From Amycolatopsis balhimycina FH 1894 (GTDB lineage Bacteria; Actinomycetota; Actinomycetes; Mycobacteriales; Pseudonocardiaceae): DNA of 64,000 bases. A program made the translations under genes and the position numbers. The notes below the pieces were generated by a model that saw only the letters and a list, made by a program, of their open reading frames with translations, did not search any database and was not told the DNA's origin. This document shows, piece after piece, positions 16,741 to 26,310 of this stretch. Position 1 is the first letter of the stretch. Each line of letters begins with the position of its first letter. Where the stretch lies: positions 4,016,649 through 4,080,648 of the forward strand of contig NZ_KB913037.1 of NCBI RefSeq assembly GCF_000384295.1, written 5' to 3'.

Positions 16741-18855
16741 ATGCTGCCCGCGAAACCCCCGGTGGTCGAACGCGTCACGAACTGGTCGCTGCGGCACCGC
16801 GCCGCCGCGATCCTCGGCTGGCTGGCGCTGGTCGCGCTGGCCTGGGCCGTCGGCACGGTCGCCCCCGGCACCGACGCGCGGTCGAGCCCCGCCGGCGACG
16901 CCGGGACCGGCCAAGCCGTCCTCGACCGCCAGGCCACCCGCGAGCCGTTCTGGGAGAACGTCCTCGTCCAGCCCTCGTCCCGGGCGGCCACCACCGACCT
17001 CGTGACGACATTGACGACGTCGGGCGCGGTCGCGGACGTCAGGTCCCCGCTCGACGACCCCGCCCAGGTGTCCGCGGACGGGCGGTCGGGCCTGGTCACC
17101 TTCCGGATCACCGGCACCGGCGCCGAAATCCGGTCACACCTCGCGACGGCGGCCGCGGCCGTCGGCACGGTCGCCGCCCGGCACGCGGGCGTCCGGCTGG
17201 CGCAGGCCGGCGACCTCAGCGTGTCGGGTGCGGTCGACCAGAGCATCAAGGAGGACATCAAGCGTTCGGAAACGCGCTCGCTGCCGATCACGGTGCTGAT
17301 CCTGCTGGTCGTGTTCGGTTCGCTGGTCGCGGCGGCGGTCCCGGTGCTCCTCGCGGGCACCACGGTGTTCGCCGCGTTCGGCTTCCTGTCCGTTGTGGAC
17401 AATTGGGTTCCGGTCAACAGCGCCACTTCCGCGATCACGCTGCTCATCGGCATGGCGGTCGGCGTCGACTACTCCCTGTTCTTCCTGCGCCGCGCGCGGG
17501 AGGAACGCGATCACGGCGTCGAGGAGTCGATCCGGATCGCCGCGCGTACGTCCGGGCACGTGATCGTCGTGTCGGGCCTGACGGTCGTGCTGTGCGTGGC
17601 GGGCCTGCTGTTCACCGGCCTCGACAACCTCCGCGGCCTGACCGTCGGCACGGTCCTCGTCGTCGGACCGGCCGTCCTGGCCGCGGTGACGGTGCTGCCG
17701 GCGACGCTCTCCCTGCTCGGCCACCGCGTCGACCGCGGCCGGATCCCCTGGCTGGGCAAGCGTCAGTCGCGCTCGAAGTTCTGGGCCGCCGTGGCGGGTG
17801 TCGTCACCCGCCGGCCCGCGCTGTGGAGCGGGATCGCCACCGCGGTGCTGGTGCTGCTCACCCTGCCCGCACTGGGAATCCGGTTGCAGGACCCCGCCCC
17901 CACCGAGAGCCTGCCCCGCGGCATTCCGGTGATCGACGCGGCCGCGCGCATGCAGGAAGCGTTTCCCGGCGTGACGATGCCCGCGCACGTCGTCCTCTGG
18001 AACACCCGCGGCGGGCCGGTCGACACGCCCGCGGTGCGGCAGGCGATCGGTGCGCTCACCACGAAAACCCCGAAACCGGCCGTCGTCGTCCCGGTGGACG
18101 GGGCGCTCGTCGTCCGGATCCCGCTCGGCGGCGCCGGCAACGACGAAACGGCGAGCCGTACGCTCACGACGTTGCGCGAAACCCTGCTGCCGCAAACCCT
18201 CGGACGGGTCGACGGCGTCGGGTACGCGGTGGCGGGCCGGACCGCCGAAGCGCACGACTTCACCGCGCAGGTGCTCGCCCGGGCACCGCTCGTCTTCGGC
18301 TTCATCCTGCTGCTCGCGTTCGTGCTGCTGCTCGTGGTGTTCCGCTCGGTCGCGGTGCCGGTGGTGTCGATCCTGCTCAACCTGCTGTCGGCCGGCGCCG
18401 CCTACGGCGTGCTCACGCTCGTGTTCCAGGACGGGTTTCTCGCACCGCTCCTGGGCTTCACGCCCTACGGCGGCGTGCTCGGCTGGCTGCCGATGTTCCT
18501 GTTCGTGCTGCTGTTCGGGCTGAGCACCGACTACCACGTGTTCATCCTCAGCCGGATCCGCGAGCGGCGGCTTTCCGGGGTGCCGGCCCGGCAGGCGATC
18601 GTCGAAGGCACCGCGCGCAGTTCCGGCGTGGTGACGAGCGCCGCGCTGATCATGACCGGCGTGTTCAGTATCTTCCTGAGCCTCGCGGCGATCGAGTACA
18701 AGATGCTCGGCTTCGGCATGGCGTTCGCGGTCCTGCTGGACGCGACGCTCGTGCGTGGCGTGCTGCTGCCGGCCGCGTTGTCGCTCTTCGGCGAACGGCT
18801 CTGGCCGGTTGTAGCAACGCTTAAAGATCCCTCCAGGACTTTTCACTTGTCCTGA
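16741..18855 (+). CDS. MMPL-family RND transporter
   Basis: A 704-residue inner-membrane transporter. Each half has one N-terminal transmembrane helix, a periplasmic domain, then a cluster of helices. The first cluster (about 185-330) contains LLIGMAVGVDYSLFFLRRAREE, the MMPL motif with the proton-relay Asp-Tyr pair. The second (about 515-690) contains FGLSTDYHVFILSRIRERR, its counterpart. It would export a lipid or lipophilic compound using the proton gradient. It follows an ArsR regulator and a small membrane protein, so expression is probably induced by its substrate. Confidence 0.9.
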   Translation: MLPAKPPVVERVTNWSLRHRAAAILGWLALVALAWAVGTVAPGTDARSSPAGDAGTGQAVLDRQATREPFWENVLVQPSSRAATTDLVTTLTTSGAVADVRSPLDDPAQVSADGRSGLVTFRITGTGAEIRSHLATAAAAVGTVAARHAGVRLAQAGDLSVSGAVDQSIKEDIKRSETRSLPITVLILLVVFGSLVAAAVPVLLAGTTVFAAFGFLSVVDNWVPVNSATSAITLLIGMAVGVDYSLFFLRRAREERDHGVEESIRIAARTSGHVIVVSGLTVVLCVAGLLFTGLDNLRGLTVGTVLVVGPAVLAAVTVLPATLSLLGHRVDRGRIPWLGKRQSRSKFWAAVAGVVTRRPALWSGIATAVLVLLTLPALGIRLQDPAPTESLPRGIPVIDAAARMQEAFPGVTMPAHVVLWNTRGGPVDTPAVRQAIGALTTKTPKPAVVVPVDGALVVRIPLGGAGNDETASRTLTTLRETLLPQTLGRVDGVGYAVAGRTAEAHDFTAQVLARAPLVFGFILLLAFVLLLVVFRSVAVPVVSILLNLLSAGAAYGVLTLVFQDGFLAPLLGFTPYGGVLGWLPMFLFVLLFGLSTDYHVFILSRIRERRLSGVPARQAIVEGTARSSGVVTSAALIMTGVFSIFLSLAAIEYKMLGFGMAFAVLLDATLVRGVLLPAALSLFGERLWPVVATLKDPSRTFHLS

Positions 18856-18881
18856 TAGATCAACACGGGCACCGTGGAAGC

Positions 18882-19850
18882 ATGATCGGTGGACGGGGCG
18901 CTTCGGCGCGAATGGCTCTCCTGGCCCTGCTGTGGGGCTCGGGTTTTCTGTGGATCAAGCTGGCACTGACCGGGCTGAGCCCCGTCCACCTCACGCTGGT
19001 CCGGTGCGCGCTCGGCGCCCTGACGCTGCTCGGGCTGGCGTTCGCGGCCCGGCAGCGGCTGCCGCGGGACCGCGCGACCTGGGCCCGGCTGATCGTCGCC
19101 GCGTTCTTCTGCAACGCCCTGCCGTTCGCGCTGTTCGGCATCGGGGAACGCACGGTCGACTCCGGCGTCGCGGGCGTCATGAACGCGACCACCCCGCTGT
19201 GGGCGCTCCTGATCGGCGTCGCGCTCGGCACGGAACGACGGCTCAACCCGGCCCGGCTGCTCGGGCTGGCCCTCGGTTTCGGCGGCATCGTGGTGATCTT
19301 CGCGCCGTGGCAGCAGTCGGGCCTGCTGAGCGGGGGCGCGCTGGCCCTGCTCGGCGCCGGCCTCAGCTACGCGATCGCCTTCGCTTACATGGCCAGGAAA
19401 CTGCCGGCGGACGGCGCTCCGCTCGCACTCTCGGCCGCCCAGCTGATGACGGCCACCGCGCTGACCGCCCTCGCGCTGCCGGTCGCGTCCACGGCACCGC
19501 ACCTGACGTCGACCGCCGTCGTCGCGGTGGCGATCCTCGGCGTCTTCGGCACCGGGATCACGTTCTACCTCAACTACCGGATCCTCGCCGAAGAAGGCCC
19601 GACCGCCGCGGCGACCGTCGGCTACCTGCTGCCGGTGGTGTCGGTCGGGCTCGGCGCTCTCTTCCTCGGCGAACCGCTGACGCCCCGGATCGTCGGCGGC
19701 ATGGCGATCGTGCTGGTCGCGGTCGGCCTGACCCGGTGGCGGGCCAAGGCACCGGCTCAAGCGCCGGCCCAGGTGCCTGCTGAAGTGCCGGTTCAGGTGC
19801 CGGCGAACCGCCCGGCCAGCTCGCCCGGCGGCCTCGCGACCCCGAAGTAG
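18882..19850 (+). CDS. EamA-type drug/metabolite transporter
   Basis: A 322-residue membrane protein with ten predicted helices in two EamA repeats (about 10-135 and 150-285). WGSGFLWIKLALTG is the typical first segment, NATTPLWALLIGVAL ends the first repeat, and YLLPVVSVGLGALFLGEPL its second-repeat counterpart. It belongs to the 10-TMS exporter group; substrate unknown. The last 35 residues are a hydrophilic tail with repeated AP/VP units (PAQAPAQVPAEVPVQVPA). That tail overlaps the 3' end of the convergent GGDEF-EAL gene by 58 bp. Confidence 0.88.
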   Translation: MIGGRGASARMALLALLWGSGFLWIKLALTGLSPVHLTLVRCALGALTLLGLAFAARQRLPRDRATWARLIVAAFFCNALPFALFGIGERTVDSGVAGVMNATTPLWALLIGVALGTERRLNPARLLGLALGFGGIVVIFAPWQQSGLLSGGALALLGAGLSYAIAFAYMARKLPADGAPLALSAAQLMTATALTALALPVASTAPHLTSTAVVAVAILGVFGTGITFYLNYRILAEEGPTAAATVGYLLPVVSVGLGALFLGEPLTPRIVGGMAIVLVAVGLTRWRAKAPAQAPAQVPAEVPVQVPANRPASSPGGLATPK

Positions 19851-21916
19851 TCGCCCGTGGCCAGGTCCGCGCCGGCCGCGCGCCACCAGTCCGCCTGGTC
19901 CTCGGTGTGGATGCCGTCGACGACGAGCGTCGCGCCGACCTGCCGGACCAGCGGGACGAGGGCGCCGAGGAACGTCGAGTCCGACCACGCCTGCCATTCG
20001 GCGAGCCGCCGGTCGACGCGCACGATGTCCACCGGCAGGTCCTCGATCGCGCGCAGGTCGTCGGGCCCGAGCCCGAAGTCGTCGAGCATGACGTGGACGC
20101 CGAGGTCGGCCAGCGCGCTGACGTTCTCCAGCACGCCCGACACCGGCAGCGCGCCGGCCGGGACGCCGAGCATCAGCTGCTCCGGCGGGAGGCCGGTGTC
20201 CGCCAGCAGCCGCGTCACACGCGTGCCGAGCGCGTCGTCCGACACCTGGTGCCCGGTCAGGCCGGTGACCATCGGGAAGCCGAACCCCGCGCGCTGGCGC
20301 CACCATTCGCCCTGCCGGCTCGCCGCACGCAGCAGCCAGTCCCCGAGCGGCAGCACGAGCCCGGTCGACTCGGCGAGCTCCACGCAGCACTCGTGCGAAA
20401 GCGCCGTGTCGGCCGGCCGGTCCCAGTGCAGGCGGGCTTCGAGGCCGGCGGTGGCGCCGTCGGCCAGCCGCGCCATCGGCCGGTACCGCACGCTGATCTC
20501 GCCGTGCTCCCACGCCCCGGCCATGCCGACGGCCCGCGCCTGCGTCCGCCGGTCGTGAGCGTCGGCCTCCCGGTCGAACATCTTCCACTGGCCGCGCCGC
20601 CGCGCCTTGGCGCGCCGCAGCGTCTGGTCCGCCTGCCGCAGCAGCTCCAGCGGGTCGATGCCCTTCGCGGGCCGGTGCACCACGCCCGCGCTCGCCGACA
20701 GCGCGAGCCCGTGCCCGTCGACGAAGAACGGCTCGGCGAGCTCGTCGTTGATCGCGCGCACGATCGTGTCGATGCCGGGCGTCGTCGCGGTGTTCTCGAC
20801 CAGGATGCCGAACTCGTCGCTGTGGAACCGCGCGATCATGGCCTTCTCCCGGGCCATCACCGCCTTCAGGCGCTGCGCGAAGTGCACCAGCAGCTGCTCG
20901 CCGACGCGGCGGCCGAGACTGTTGCAGACCATGCCGAACGCGTCGAGGTCGACGTGGAACAGCGTGACGCCGTACACCGGGTCGGCGCGCCTCAGCGCCG
21001 CCTCCAGGTGGGTGCCGAAGTACTGGCGGTTCGGCAGCCCGGTGAGGACGTCGTGCAGGGCCTGGCGGCTCAGCTCGCCCTGCAGCAGCATCAGCTCGGT
21101 GCCGTCCTCGACGACGAAGACGAAGTGGCCGGGGCAGTCTTCGGCGTCGCGCAGCAGCGACGCGGTGAGCGAGATGCGGGCGACGTCGCCGTCCTTGCGC
21201 AGCAGCCGCTGGGATTGCCGGATCCGGTCCTTGCCGCCGTCGATCAACGCGTCCATCGCCTCGCGGAGCACCTCGAAGGTGTCCGGGTGCACGACATCGG
21301 TCAGCAGCGTCCCGGCCAGCTCCCCGTCCGGGTGACCGAGCATCTCGGCCAGCGCCGCGTTCGCCCGCACGATCCGGCCGTCGAGGGCGACGAGCGCGAT
21401 GCCGCTCGCCGACGACGTCACCACCTCGTCGAAGCGCGCTTCGCTCTGCTTGAGGTTCCACTGGGCGTCCCGCACCGCCTTGAGCAGCGCCAGGTGCATG
21501 ATCTCCTGCTGGTCGAGGACGCTGCGCTCGTACGCGAGCAGGAACCCGCACGAGAGCGCTCCCAGCGTCAGCACGATGCGCTCGGTGAGCCGTTCCACCG
21601 GCTGGAGCTCGGGCAGCGACGGCAGCCCCTTCCCCAGGACGTCGAGCGTGCACCGCAGTCCCCGCTCGCCGACGTAGCCGAGCGCCACCAGCCGCGCGCC
21701 GATCCGCTCGGCGGACGTCGTGTCCGCGGAGGCGCCGCGCAGGCTTTCGACCAGCGTGTCGAGCAGGTCGCGCAGTTCCCGGTCGAGCTCTTCCCGGTTC
21801 AGCGAAACGACTGTCACGCCGCTGAGCAGGTAGGCCCATTTCCGGGCGAGCACGGTGCGCGCGCGTTCCGCGTCGGGAGGCGTGGGCTCTTCCGGCCGTT
21901 TGTCGATCATCGGCAT
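19793..21916 (-). CDS. PAS-GGDEF-EAL protein with degenerate catalytic motifs
   Basis: A 707-residue cyclic-di-GMP-type signalling protein. An N-terminal helical region (1-160) is followed by a PAS domain (about 165-285), a GGDEF domain (about 290-450) and an EAL domain (about 465-705). The GGDEF signature reads FHSDEF and the EAL signature reads EARLHW, while DDFGLGPDDL keeps part of the EAL fold. The glutamate of the late EAL motif is replaced (VVDGIHTEDQ). It is therefore probably a c-di-GMP receptor or scaffold rather than an enzyme. ATG 21916 lies 11 nt after the upstream stop, implying cotranscription with the methyltransferase gene. Confidence 0.88.
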   Translation of the reverse strand: MPMIDKRPEEPTPPDAERARTVLARKWAYLLSGVTVVSLNREELDRELRDLLDTLVESLRGASADTTSAERIGARLVALGYVGERGLRCTLDVLGKGLPSLPELQPVERLTERIVLTLGALSCGFLLAYERSVLDQQEIMHLALLKAVRDAQWNLKQSEARFDEVVTSSASGIALVALDGRIVRANAALAEMLGHPDGELAGTLLTDVVHPDTFEVLREAMDALIDGGKDRIRQSQRLLRKDGDVARISLTASLLRDAEDCPGHFVFVVEDGTELMLLQGELSRQALHDVLTGLPNRQYFGTHLEAALRRADPVYGVTLFHVDLDAFGMVCNSLGRRVGEQLLVHFAQRLKAVMAREKAMIARFHSDEFGILVENTATTPGIDTIVRAINDELAEPFFVDGHGLALSASAGVVHRPAKGIDPLELLRQADQTLRRAKARRRGQWKMFDREADAHDRRTQARAVGMAGAWEHGEISVRYRPMARLADGATAGLEARLHWDRPADTALSHECCVELAESTGLVLPLGDWLLRAASRQGEWWRQRAGFGFPMVTGLTGHQVSDDALGTRVTRLLADTGLPPEQLMLGVPAGALPVSGVLENVSALADLGVHVMLDDFGLGPDDLRAIEDLPVDIVRVDRRLAEWQAWSDSTFLGALVPLVRQVGATLVVDGIHTEDQADWWRAAGADLATGDYFGVARPPGELAGRFAGT

Positions 21917-21927
21917 GCGCTGCCCGC

Positions 21928-22746
21928 TCAGCTCGTCCGGCCGATTCCGGCGTAAACCAGCGTGTTCATCGCGGCCGCGCCGGCGATATCGGCCGGCCCG
22001 GACGGCCGCCATTCGCCGCAGCCGACCAAACCCGGTTCGATGAGTTCGAATCCCGCGAAAAGCGCGGAAACCTGGGCGTGCGTCCGCAGGGTCACCTGAT
22101 CGGGACTCCGGCTCTCTTTGATCACTTCGGTCGCTTCTTCGAGGTTTTCGCCCTGGTGGTCGCCGGTGACGTGGGTCAACGCGAAGAAACTGCCGGGCGC
22201 CAGCGCCGCGCGGTACCGGCCGACCAGTTCCAGCGGCCCGGATTCGTCCGGGACCCAGTGCAACATCAACAGCATCAGCAGGCCCAGTGGCTCGTCGAGG
22301 TCGATCAGCTCGCGGACCTGCGGCGAATCGAGGATCTTCTCCGGATCCCGCATGTCGGCCTGCACGATCGCCGCGCGGTCGTTGCCCGCGAGCATCAGTT
22401 CGCTGTGCGCGACCGCCACCGGGTCGCGGTCGACGTACACCACCCGGCAGTCCGGGTCCTGCGCCTGGGCGACCTCGTGCACGTTCGCCACTGTCGGGAT
22501 GCCGGAACCGATGTCGAGGAACTGCCGGATCCCCTGCCCGGTCATGAACCGCACCGCGCGTCCGAGGAACGCGCGGCTCACGCGCGCGGAGTCGCGCAGG
22601 CCGGGCATCACGCGTTCGATCTCCTCACCGACCGCGCGGTCGACGGCGAAGTTGTGACCGCCGCCGAGCATGAAGTCGTAAGTGCGAGCGATGCTCGGCA
22701 CGGAGATATCGACACCCGGCGGCACCCATTCCGGTGATCGTGTCAC
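21928..22746 (-). CDS. DUF574-type SAM-dependent methyltransferase
   Basis: A 272-residue protein of the actinobacterial DUF574 (Methyltransf_19) family. Signatures are SIARTYDFMLGGGHNFAVDR near the N-terminus, the SAM-site strand RQFLDIGSGIPTVANVHEVA, VVYVDRDPVAVAHSE and LLMLHWVPD. These genes are abundant in Streptomyces and Amycolatopsis, often near regulators, with unknown substrates. The GTG at 22746 is preferred because AGAAGG lies about 8 nt upstream and the length then fits the family. It is divergent from the P450 gene and 11 nt upstream of the GGDEF-EAL gene. Confidence 0.86.
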   Translation of the reverse strand: MTRSPEWVPPGVDISVPSIARTYDFMLGGGHNFAVDRAVGEEIERVMPGLRDSARVSRAFLGRAVRFMTGQGIRQFLDIGSGIPTVANVHEVAQAQDPDCRVVYVDRDPVAVAHSELMLAGNDRAAIVQADMRDPEKILDSPQVRELIDLDEPLGLLMLLMLHWVPDESGPLELVGRYRAALAPGSFFALTHVTGDHQGENLEEATEVIKESRSPDQVTLRTHAQVSALFAGFELIEPGLVGCGEWRPSGPADIAGAAAMNTLVYAGIGRTS

Positions 22747-22766
22747 GAAGAACACCTTCTCAGTAT

Positions 22767-22785
22767 GTCCGACCGGATGTCGGAC
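22767..22785. promoter_or_regulatory. 19-bp palindrome between the methyltransferase and P450 genes
   Basis: GTCCGAC (22767-22773) and GTCGGAC (22779-22785) are perfect inverted repeats around CGGAT. The site lies 21 bp upstream of the methyltransferase GTG in the 204-bp divergent region. It is a candidate operator, or a hairpin in the 5' leader of the methyltransferase mRNA. Confidence 0.5.
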
Positions 22786-22950
22786 CGGAAAGAGCTTAGC
22801 GATTCCCCGAGGATCGGCTACTGCGCCATCTGCGTGAGGCCACACCACCCGATCGGGCACTGTCCCGTTCGCCCGGACGCGCCTACCGTAGACCGTCTCC
22901 TGGGGAATCCACACATTGGCTCGAACGAATGGCTCAATCGAGGAGTTCGC

Positions 22951-24249
22951 ATGAGCGTCCCGGTCGCGCCGGGCCGGTGGCCTTTTCTCGGGCACACCCC
23001 GGCACTGCTGCGGCAACGCTTCGCGTTCACCGACTCATTGCGCGAGCACGGCGAGATCGTGAAACTCCATCTCGGTCCGGCGCCCGTCTACTTCGTCGCG
23101 AGCCCGCGGCTGGTCCACGAAGTGCTGGTCACCGCGGGCCCGAAGTTCCGCAAGGGCGCCATGTTCGACAAGTTCCGGCCGTTCGTCGGAAATGGCTTGG
23201 TGCTTTCGAACGGGGACTTCCACCTGCGGCAGCGACGGCTGATGCAGCCGGCGTTCCACCGCGACCGCCTGGTCGCCTACGCGGAGATCATGCGGCGCGC
23301 GGCGGCCGGCCTGAGCGGCAGCTGGCGAGCCGGTGAAGTGCGGATGATCGAAGAGGACATGCAGAGTCTCGCGGTGACGATCGTCGGCGAGGCCCTGTTC
23401 TCCACGGACCTGGGCAAAGAAGCGATCGCCGAAGCCCGTCGTTCGATTTTCGTGATCATCCAGCAGGGAATGATCCGCGCGTTGTCCCCGAAGTTCGTCG
23501 AAAAGCTACCGGTTCCCGGAAACCGGCGGTTCGACGAGGCCATCGCGCGGATGCAGGGAATCGTGGTCGAGGTGATCCGCGACTGGCGGCGCGAAAGCAC
23601 CGACCGCGGCGACCTGCTTTCGATGTTGCTGCTGGCCGGCATGACCGACGAGCAGGCGCGGGACGAGGTGCTCACCCTGCTCACGGCCGGCATCGAGACG
23701 ACCGCGCTCGCGCTGGCCTGGACGTTCCACGAGCTCGGCAGGCACCCGGAGGTGGAAGCGCGGGTGCACGCCGAAGTCGACGAGGTGCTGGGCGGCCGCC
23801 CGGTCACCGTCGACGACCTCCCCCGGCTGACCTACGTCCGGCAGGTGGTCGACGAGGTGCTGCGGCTGTACCCGCTCTGGATGCTGATGCGCCGCACTCT
23901 CACCGACGTCGACCTCGGCGGGGCGCGTCTCCCGGAGGGCGCCGAGGTGATCGTCAGCCCGCACGCGCTGCACCACGACCCCGCGTCGTTCGCCGACCCG
24001 GACCGGTTCGATCCCGGCCGCTGGGCGCCGGAGCGGGCCGCCGACGTGCCGAAGGGCGCGTTCGTCCCGTTCGGGGCGGGCACCCGGCAGTGCATCGGGA
24101 ACCGCTTCGCCCAGAACGAAATCGTCATCACGGTGGCCACGGTGGCCGCGCGGTGGCGGCTGGTCCCGGTTCCGGGCCGGCCGGTACGCGTGAAGTTCAC
24201 CTCCGCCGCCTACCCCGAAAGCCTGCCGATGACGGCAGTCCCCCGCTAG
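22951..24249 (+). CDS. cytochrome P450
   Basis: A 432-residue P450. The I-helix oxygen-binding motif is LTAGIETTA, the K-helix E-x-x-R is EVLRLYP, and the haem-binding loop is FGAGTRQCIGNRFA with the axial Cys. The protein starts SVPVAPGRWPFLGHTPALL, the Pro-rich hinge seen in fatty-acid and sesquiterpene-oxidising bacterial P450s. ATG 22951 is chosen because AGGAG lies 5 nt upstream and the residues further upstream are not P450-like. No ferredoxin, reductase or terpene synthase gene is nearby, so electron donor and substrate are unknown. Confidence 0.93.
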   Translation: MSVPVAPGRWPFLGHTPALLRQRFAFTDSLREHGEIVKLHLGPAPVYFVASPRLVHEVLVTAGPKFRKGAMFDKFRPFVGNGLVLSNGDFHLRQRRLMQPAFHRDRLVAYAEIMRRAAAGLSGSWRAGEVRMIEEDMQSLAVTIVGEALFSTDLGKEAIAEARRSIFVIIQQGMIRALSPKFVEKLPVPGNRRFDEAIARMQGIVVEVIRDWRRESTDRGDLLSMLLLAGMTDEQARDEVLTLLTAGIETTALALAWTFHELGRHPEVEARVHAEVDEVLGGRPVTVDDLPRLTYVRQVVDEVLRLYPLWMLMRRTLTDVDLGGARLPEGAEVIVSPHALHHDPASFADPDRFDPGRWAPERAADVPKGAFVPFGAGTRQCIGNRFAQNEIVITVATVAARWRLVPVPGRPVRVKFTSAAYPESLPMTAVPR

Positions 24250-24265
24250 CTGGAGGTCGTTCTCC

Positions 24266-25246
24266 GTGTCCCCCCTACGTTTTTGTGCTGCCGTTTTCCT
24301 GTTGCTGGCCACGCTTTTCCTGCCTGCTCCGGCCGCCGCGGCCACGACGTGCGAAGACCTGTCCGTCCCGGTCACGGTGGCCCTGCTCCCGCAGACGATG
24401 CACGGCCGCCTGTGCGCCCCGCCCGGAGCGTCGACGGTGGCGGTCCTGATTCCGGGCGGCACGTACAACGCGTCCTATTGGGACATCGGCTACACGCCGG
24501 AGATCCGGTCGTTCCGCCTGGCGATGAACCAGGCGGGCCTGGCGACCCTGGCACTGGACCGCCTGGGCACGGGCAGCAGTTCGAAGCCGTTGAGCACGCT
24601 GCTGAGCGCGTCGGTCCAGGCGACGGCGGCGCACCAGGTGATCCAGTCGGTGCGTTCCCGGTTCGCGAAAGTGGTCGTCGGCGGCCACTCGATCGGAGCG
24701 GCGATGGCGATGATCGAGGCGGGCCGCTACCGCGACGTCGACGGCGTGCTGGTCACGGGCATGACGCACCGGATGAACCTGGTCTCGGTGATCCCGACGC
24801 TGGCCCAGATGATGCCGGCCCCGCTGGACCCGGCGCTCCCCGGACGCGACGCAGGCTACTTGACCACCAACCCGGGCACGCGCTACACGGCGTTCCACAC
24901 ACCGGGTCCGTACGACGCCGCCGCGCTCGCGTACGACGAGTCCACAAAGGACGTCTTCGCGGCAACCGAGGCGGTGGACAGCCTCACGCTGACGACGGTG
25001 GTCGATCCGGCGTCCCAGCAGATCACGGCCCCGGCCCTGCTGGTGGTCGGCAACGACCCGAACTTCTGCGGAACCCTGGGCAGCGACTGCTCATCCCCGC
25101 AAGCCCTGCGCGTGTCGGAGGCCCCGTTCTTCGGCACGGCGAACCTGCAGACCTACATCCTGAACGGCTACGGCCACGCGATCAACTACGCCCCCAACGC
25201 CCCGACGTACTTCGGAGTGGTGGCCAACTGGCTGAAAACCCTGTGA
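24266..25246 (+). CDS. secreted alpha/beta hydrolase
   Basis: A 326-residue hydrolase with a Sec signal peptide (hydrophobic AAVFLLLATLFLP, cleavage near AAA-TT). The nucleophile elbow is VGGHSIGAAMA, the oxyanion region follows VLIPGGTYNASYWD, and the C-terminal catalytic His is in NGYGHAINYAPN. Several cysteines (CEDL, RLCAPP, NFCGTLGSDC) could form disulfides outside the cell. The GTG start has TGGAGG about 9 nt upstream and lies 16 nt after the P450 stop, so the two may be cotranscribed. Substrate not deducible. Confidence 0.85.
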   Translation: MSPLRFCAAVFLLLATLFLPAPAAAATTCEDLSVPVTVALLPQTMHGRLCAPPGASTVAVLIPGGTYNASYWDIGYTPEIRSFRLAMNQAGLATLALDRLGTGSSSKPLSTLLSASVQATAAHQVIQSVRSRFAKVVVGGHSIGAAMAMIEAGRYRDVDGVLVTGMTHRMNLVSVIPTLAQMMPAPLDPALPGRDAGYLTTNPGTRYTAFHTPGPYDAAALAYDESTKDVFAATEAVDSLTLTTVVDPASQQITAPALLVVGNDPNFCGTLGSDCSSPQALRVSEAPFFGTANLQTYILNGYGHAINYAPNAPTYFGVVANWLKTL

Positions 25247-25365
25247 TGATCGCCCACCGATCAGCCGGCTGGTGGACAACTTCATGACACTTTGCCCGCG
25301 TTTCTCGTCAGTTCAGCCGCCCGTGTACTACAAACGGCCCAGGCACGAGACCACGGGGAGAGCGC

Positions 25366-26310
25366 ATGCGGGTCGTGGCGGTCATGAACTACAAGGGCGG
25401 CGTGGGAAAGACGACTCTGACCGCGAACCTCGGTGCGGTCGCGGCCGGCCGCGGCCTGCGGGTTCTCCTGCTCGACCTCGACCCACAGACCAACCTGACC
25501 TTCTCCTTCTTCTCGATCGACGACTGGCACGAGCAACTCGCGGACAACCGCACGATCAAGCAGTGGTACGGCGGCGAAATGCCCGGCAGGGACGTCCCGC
25601 TGCCCGGCCTCGTGGTGTCACCGGGGCGAGTCAACCGGGCCCTCGCCGGCACCGGGGGACGGCTCGACCTGATCGCCTCCCACCTCGGGCTCATCGACAT
25701 AGATCTCGAACTCGCCGCGCTGCTGGGCGGCACGACCACCCTTGACGGGTCGAAGCGGAGGTTCCTGGACCTGCACGGTTGCCTGCGGCAAGCGCTGGCG
25801 GACGACCACTTCGCCGAGTACGACCTGGTCCTCATCGACTGCGCACCGAATTTCGGCCTGGTCACCAAGACGGCGATCGTCGCGAGCGAGCAGATCCTCG
25901 TCCCGGCCAAGGCGGACTACCTGTCCACCTTGGGACTGGAGTACCTGGTGGGCAACTGCGCCGGTCTGGTCCAGCAGTTCAACGACTTCGTCAACCACAA
26001 CGGCGGAACCCGGGAACACCGCCCGATCGACCCCGGCATGCTCGGTGTGGTCTTCACCATGGTGCAGATCTATTCACAGGACGTCACCACCGCCCAGCGC
26101 GCCTACATCGAGGAAGTCCGCCTGAACTCCAAGGTTCCCGTGCTGCAGAGCAGGATCCGCAACAGCCCCCACCACTTCGGCGACGCCGGCGAGACCGGCG
26201 TACCGGCGATGCTGCGCGCCAACAGCCGGGACAAGGTCGTCCGGGAATTCGATCAGCTCGCCGGCGAGGTGCTGACCGCGCTCGAGCTGACGCCGGGTGC
26301 CCCGCGGTGA
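25366..26310 (+). CDS. ParA/MinD-family ATPase, first gene of a three-gene operon
   Basis: A 314-residue P-loop ATPase of the ParA class. The deviant Walker A is NYKGGVGKTT (residues 8-17, signature Lys at 10 and 15), followed by LLLDLDPQTNLTF and the Walker B-like DLVLIDCAPN. VPAKADYLSTLGLEYL is typical of the family. It is longer than chromosomal ParA, with an insert at about 60-110. GGGGAGAGC precedes the ATG. No ParB or parS is nearby. Its stop overlaps the next start (GTGA), so it is tied to the SAP/Rho_N-like and RAMA-CBS-HEPN genes. A role as ATP-driven localiser or switch for that complex is inferred. Confidence 0.88.
   Translation: MRVVAVMNYKGGVGKTTLTANLGAVAAGRGLRVLLLDLDPQTNLTFSFFSIDDWHEQLADNRTIKQWYGGEMPGRDVPLPGLVVSPGRVNRALAGTGGRLDLIASHLGLIDIDLELAALLGGTTTLDGSKRRFLDLHGCLRQALADDHFAEYDLVLIDCAPNFGLVTKTAIVASEQILVPAKADYLSTLGLEYLVGNCAGLVQQFNDFVNHNGGTREHRPIDPGMLGVVFTMVQIYSQDVTTAQRAYIEEVRLNSKVPVLQSRIRNSPHHFGDAGETGVPAMLRANSRDKVVREFDQLAGEVLTALELTPGAPR

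Noticed and set aside
18843..21839. 998-codon minus-strand open frame over the EamA and GGDEF-EAL genes
   Set aside because: No family motif is present, and the EamA and GGDEF-EAL frames show complete folds. It is a shadow frame.
22951..24249. P450 as a marker of a terpene or polyketide biosynthetic cluster
   Set aside because: No terpene synthase, PKS, NRPS or tailoring cluster is in the surrounding 20 kb; the neighbours are a DUF574 methyltransferase and a secreted hydrolase.
25366..26310. ParA gene as part of a chromosome or plasmid partition locus
   Set aside because: No ParB gene or parS-like repeats lie nearby, and the downstream coupled partners are not ParB-like.
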